In this document: positions 4,627 through 5,590 of the stretch, piece after piece
Layout of the letters: every line of letters begins with the position of its first letter
How positions within the stretch are numbered: the stretch's first letter is position 1
From: DASPPK01 sp964399235
GTDB taxonomy: Archaea > Thermoproteota > Bathyarchaeia > Bathyarchaeales > Bathycorpusculaceae
Direction: 5' to 3'
DNA length: 5,590 bases
Assembly (NCBI GenBank): GCA_964399235.1
Contig: CAYNQC010000087.1
Span: forward strand, 1 to 5,590
The notes under the pieces: model-generated
Seen by the model: the letters and a program-made list of their open reading frames with translations, nothing else
Told to the model about the DNA's origin: nothing
Databases searched by the model: none
Position numbers and translations under genes: made by a program

Positions 4627-5472
4627 ATTCCTTCATAATGTTTCAAAAGTACATCCAATTTCTTGTGACCAGCCATCTTGCCTGTTGTTACGATGCCATA
4701 CCTAAACCCAACCTTCTCGCAGAATCTTGTCAGATTTTTTCTTTCCCTTTGAACATATATACCGTAACAGTCGTAAGTGCGATCATAGTACGGCGTAACC
4801 GCTATGCCTAGTTTCTCGTGTAGTTTGATGAGGTGATCTCGCAGTAATTCGTTTTTGATTTCGCCTATTAGATTGCCTTTAATACTGATGCTTCCCTCAT
4901 CTTCCCAAAAAAGCTCGAGCTATCTCTGCGATTATCTTTTCGTTTTCATTAACTATTTCCTCTGTTAGCGTCTGTTTACTTCTGATGTCGGAGCGCTGCA
5001 TGAATCTTCTAATGTCGGCACATATGATCTTCGAACACGCATAGACTCCATAATATGGAACATATTTGCCATCGAATTTTTTCAAAGAAGGAAACATTGA
5101 GTATTCTTTTGTTATGTCTTCTGCAAATTGCATCGCGAGATCCTTAGAAGCAGATGTATAACTAACTACGTATTCTGAGACAAAGCCATCGAATAAGCAG
5201 TGACCAAGAATTCTTGCTTTTTCTATGGTAATGTGTTTATGTAGAACCGTGATAGGTTTGCATTGTCCGAACTTCTCTACAAACCTGTTGCGCGTGACTG
5301 CCTGAACGTTTTGTAGGCGTTTAAGTCCAGCCTGAGACACGGAAACTATGTGTGCATGGTTGAAAACGGTTCCCACACTTAAACCTGTGATCTGGGATAT
5401 TTCCTTGTACGAATGGCCTTTTCTGCGAAGTCTTCTAATCTTTGACACGGCGCTCTGAGACAGCTTTTTCAT
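4605..5472 (-). pseudogene. HTH + double-LAGLIDADG homing endonuclease, frameshifted
   Basis: Residues 1-45 form a resolvase-type HTH (SKIRRLRRKGHSYKEISQITGL, then SVGTVFNHAH). Motif one of the LAGLIDADG fold is ILGHCLFDG (88-96, catalytic-position D95), followed by the typical strands and YYGVYACSKI. The open frame stops at TGA 4897-4899 after 191 residues, just as motif two begins (IARAF). Dropping one base from the A6 run at 4907-4912 continues it as FWEDEGSISIKGNLIGE (acidic catalytic position E192), then KLHEKLGIAV, RKNLTRFCEKVGFRYGIV and on to TGA at 4605-4607, about 288 residues in all, the usual size for a two-motif enzyme. The downstream part has no start codon in its frame. So it is either a recent pseudogene, a gene read by transcriptional slippage, or a sequencing error. 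ATG at 5470-5472 has AGAGG (5479-5483) upstream. Such enzymes cut a 14-40 bp target to spread their own gene. Confidence 0.85.
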
Positions 5473-5509
5473 GAGTCGCCTCTTGCTACGGTAGTAGTTC
5501 GCATCTTGA

Positions 5510-5519
5510 GATTATAATC
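5510..5519. promoter_or_regulatory. Palindromic TATA box GATTATAATC
   Basis: A perfect 10-bp palindrome. Leftward it predicts a start near 5489 and a 17-nt leader with the Shine-Dalgarno site of the endonuclease gene. Rightward it predicts a start near 5541, about 18 bases before the tRNA 3'-half copy, so the fragment could be transcribed. Confidence 0.5.
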
Positions 5520-5558
5520 ATTTGGCTGCATGGTTTTGCCGATCTGAATTATGCCACT

Positions 5559-5590
5559 AGCCGGAGACCGAGGGTTCAAATCCCTCCGGG
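5559..5590 (+). tRNA. Orphan 3' half of tRNA-Arg, truncated by the window edge
   Basis: AGCCGG (end of anticodon loop and 3' stem strand), five-base variable loop AGACC, T-arm GAGGG-TTCAAAT-CCCTC, then CGGG, the first half of an acceptor strand that would pair with the 5' end of tRNA-Arg at 4531. It equals the spliced tRNA-Arg at 29 of 32 positions; the T-stem end pair is G-C here and C-G there, a compensatory change showing descent from a working tRNA. No matching 5' half (ending CCCG-TA-GCC...) precedes it in the window. It may be the displaced end of the original gene, a 3' half of a split tRNA, or the first part of a permuted tRNA gene. Confidence 0.6.

Larger units (their letters stand above)
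4571..5558. mobile_element. Putative homing-endonuclease element inserted in tRNA-Arg, carrying a replacement 3' half
   Basis: About 1 kb lies between two directly repeated tRNA-Arg 3' halves (4571-4623 with intron, and 5559-5590 without). The only gene inside is the LAGLIDADG endonuclease, pointing back at the tRNA. The proposed origin is insertion in the anticodon-loop/anticodon-stem region of an intron-less tRNA-Arg: the element's own 3' half restored the tRNA and the old one was pushed downstream. No tyrosine integrase, transposase or terminal inverted repeats are seen, so endonuclease-driven homing is favoured over integrase action. Exact ends are uncertain within the shared AGCCGGAGA (4571-4579 and 5559-5567). 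Confidence 0.5.

Noticed and set aside
4531..5590. One tRNA-Arg gene with a ~1 kb intron containing the endonuclease
   Set aside because: A complete 3' half already follows the 5' half directly, and the endonuclease lies on the opposite strand, so no giant intron is required.
4571..5590. Insertion by a tyrosine integrase of the usual tRNA-attachment type
   Set aside because: The repeats fit such an attL/attR pair, but no integrase gene or fragment is present in the 1 kb between them, and the two halves differ by an intron and a compensatory pair, more than a recent att duplication would show.

Overview
This looks like archaeal DNA, most likely from a TACK-type lineage such as the Bathyarchaeia or a Thaumarchaeota relative; that placement is inference. 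The evidence is TATA-type promoters about 26 bp from predicted transcript starts, Shine-Dalgarno sites of the GAGGTGA type, CCC-TTTTT-type 3' ends, one tRNA without encoded CCA, and a tRNA whose only sensible folding requires removal of a 17-nt intron in the variable loop. No rRNA or CRISPR array is present.

Layout. 69-965 (+) is a two-domain GNAT-family acetyltransferase with a near-leaderless promoter. 1044-2315 (-) is a small signalling block: two tandem paralogous ~110-residue proteins sharing an SSLGDS...HLE core, the second overlapping a single-domain CheY-like response regulator by 8 nt. 2346-2605 carries no clear gene but shows protein-like reading on both strands and two copies of an 8-bp palindrome. 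2606-2896 (-) is a GYD-domain protein, 3029-3418 (-) an MscL-type mechanosensitive channel, 3475-3549 (-) tRNA-Ile(GAT), and 3654-4433 (-) a protein with two ParB/sulfiredoxin-like halves (DGHHR and DGHAR).

The most unusual part is 4531-5590. An intact tRNA-Arg(TCG) gene (+) with a 17-nt intron is followed by a leftward HTH + LAGLIDADG homing endonuclease gene, then, at the window edge, by a second, intron-less copy of the 3' half of the same tRNA. The endonuclease is longer than a simple ORF scan suggests: a frameshift in an A6 run (4907-4912) separates the first LAGLIDADG half (stop at 4897) from the second, which continues to 4605, inside the tRNA. The two tRNA 3' halves are in the same orientation and, after intron removal, match at 29 of 32 positions, with two of the three differences forming a compensatory T-stem pair. 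The simplest reading is that a small homing-endonuclease element entered the tRNA-Arg gene, supplied a replacement 3' half that now contains an intron, and displaced the original 3' half about 1 kb downstream. This would be the tRNA equivalent of fungal mitochondrial endonuclease genes that carry a duplicated 3' end of their host gene.

The remaining genes look like ordinary archaeal chromosome: short, mostly singly promoted units, with only the regulator pair clearly co-transcribed.
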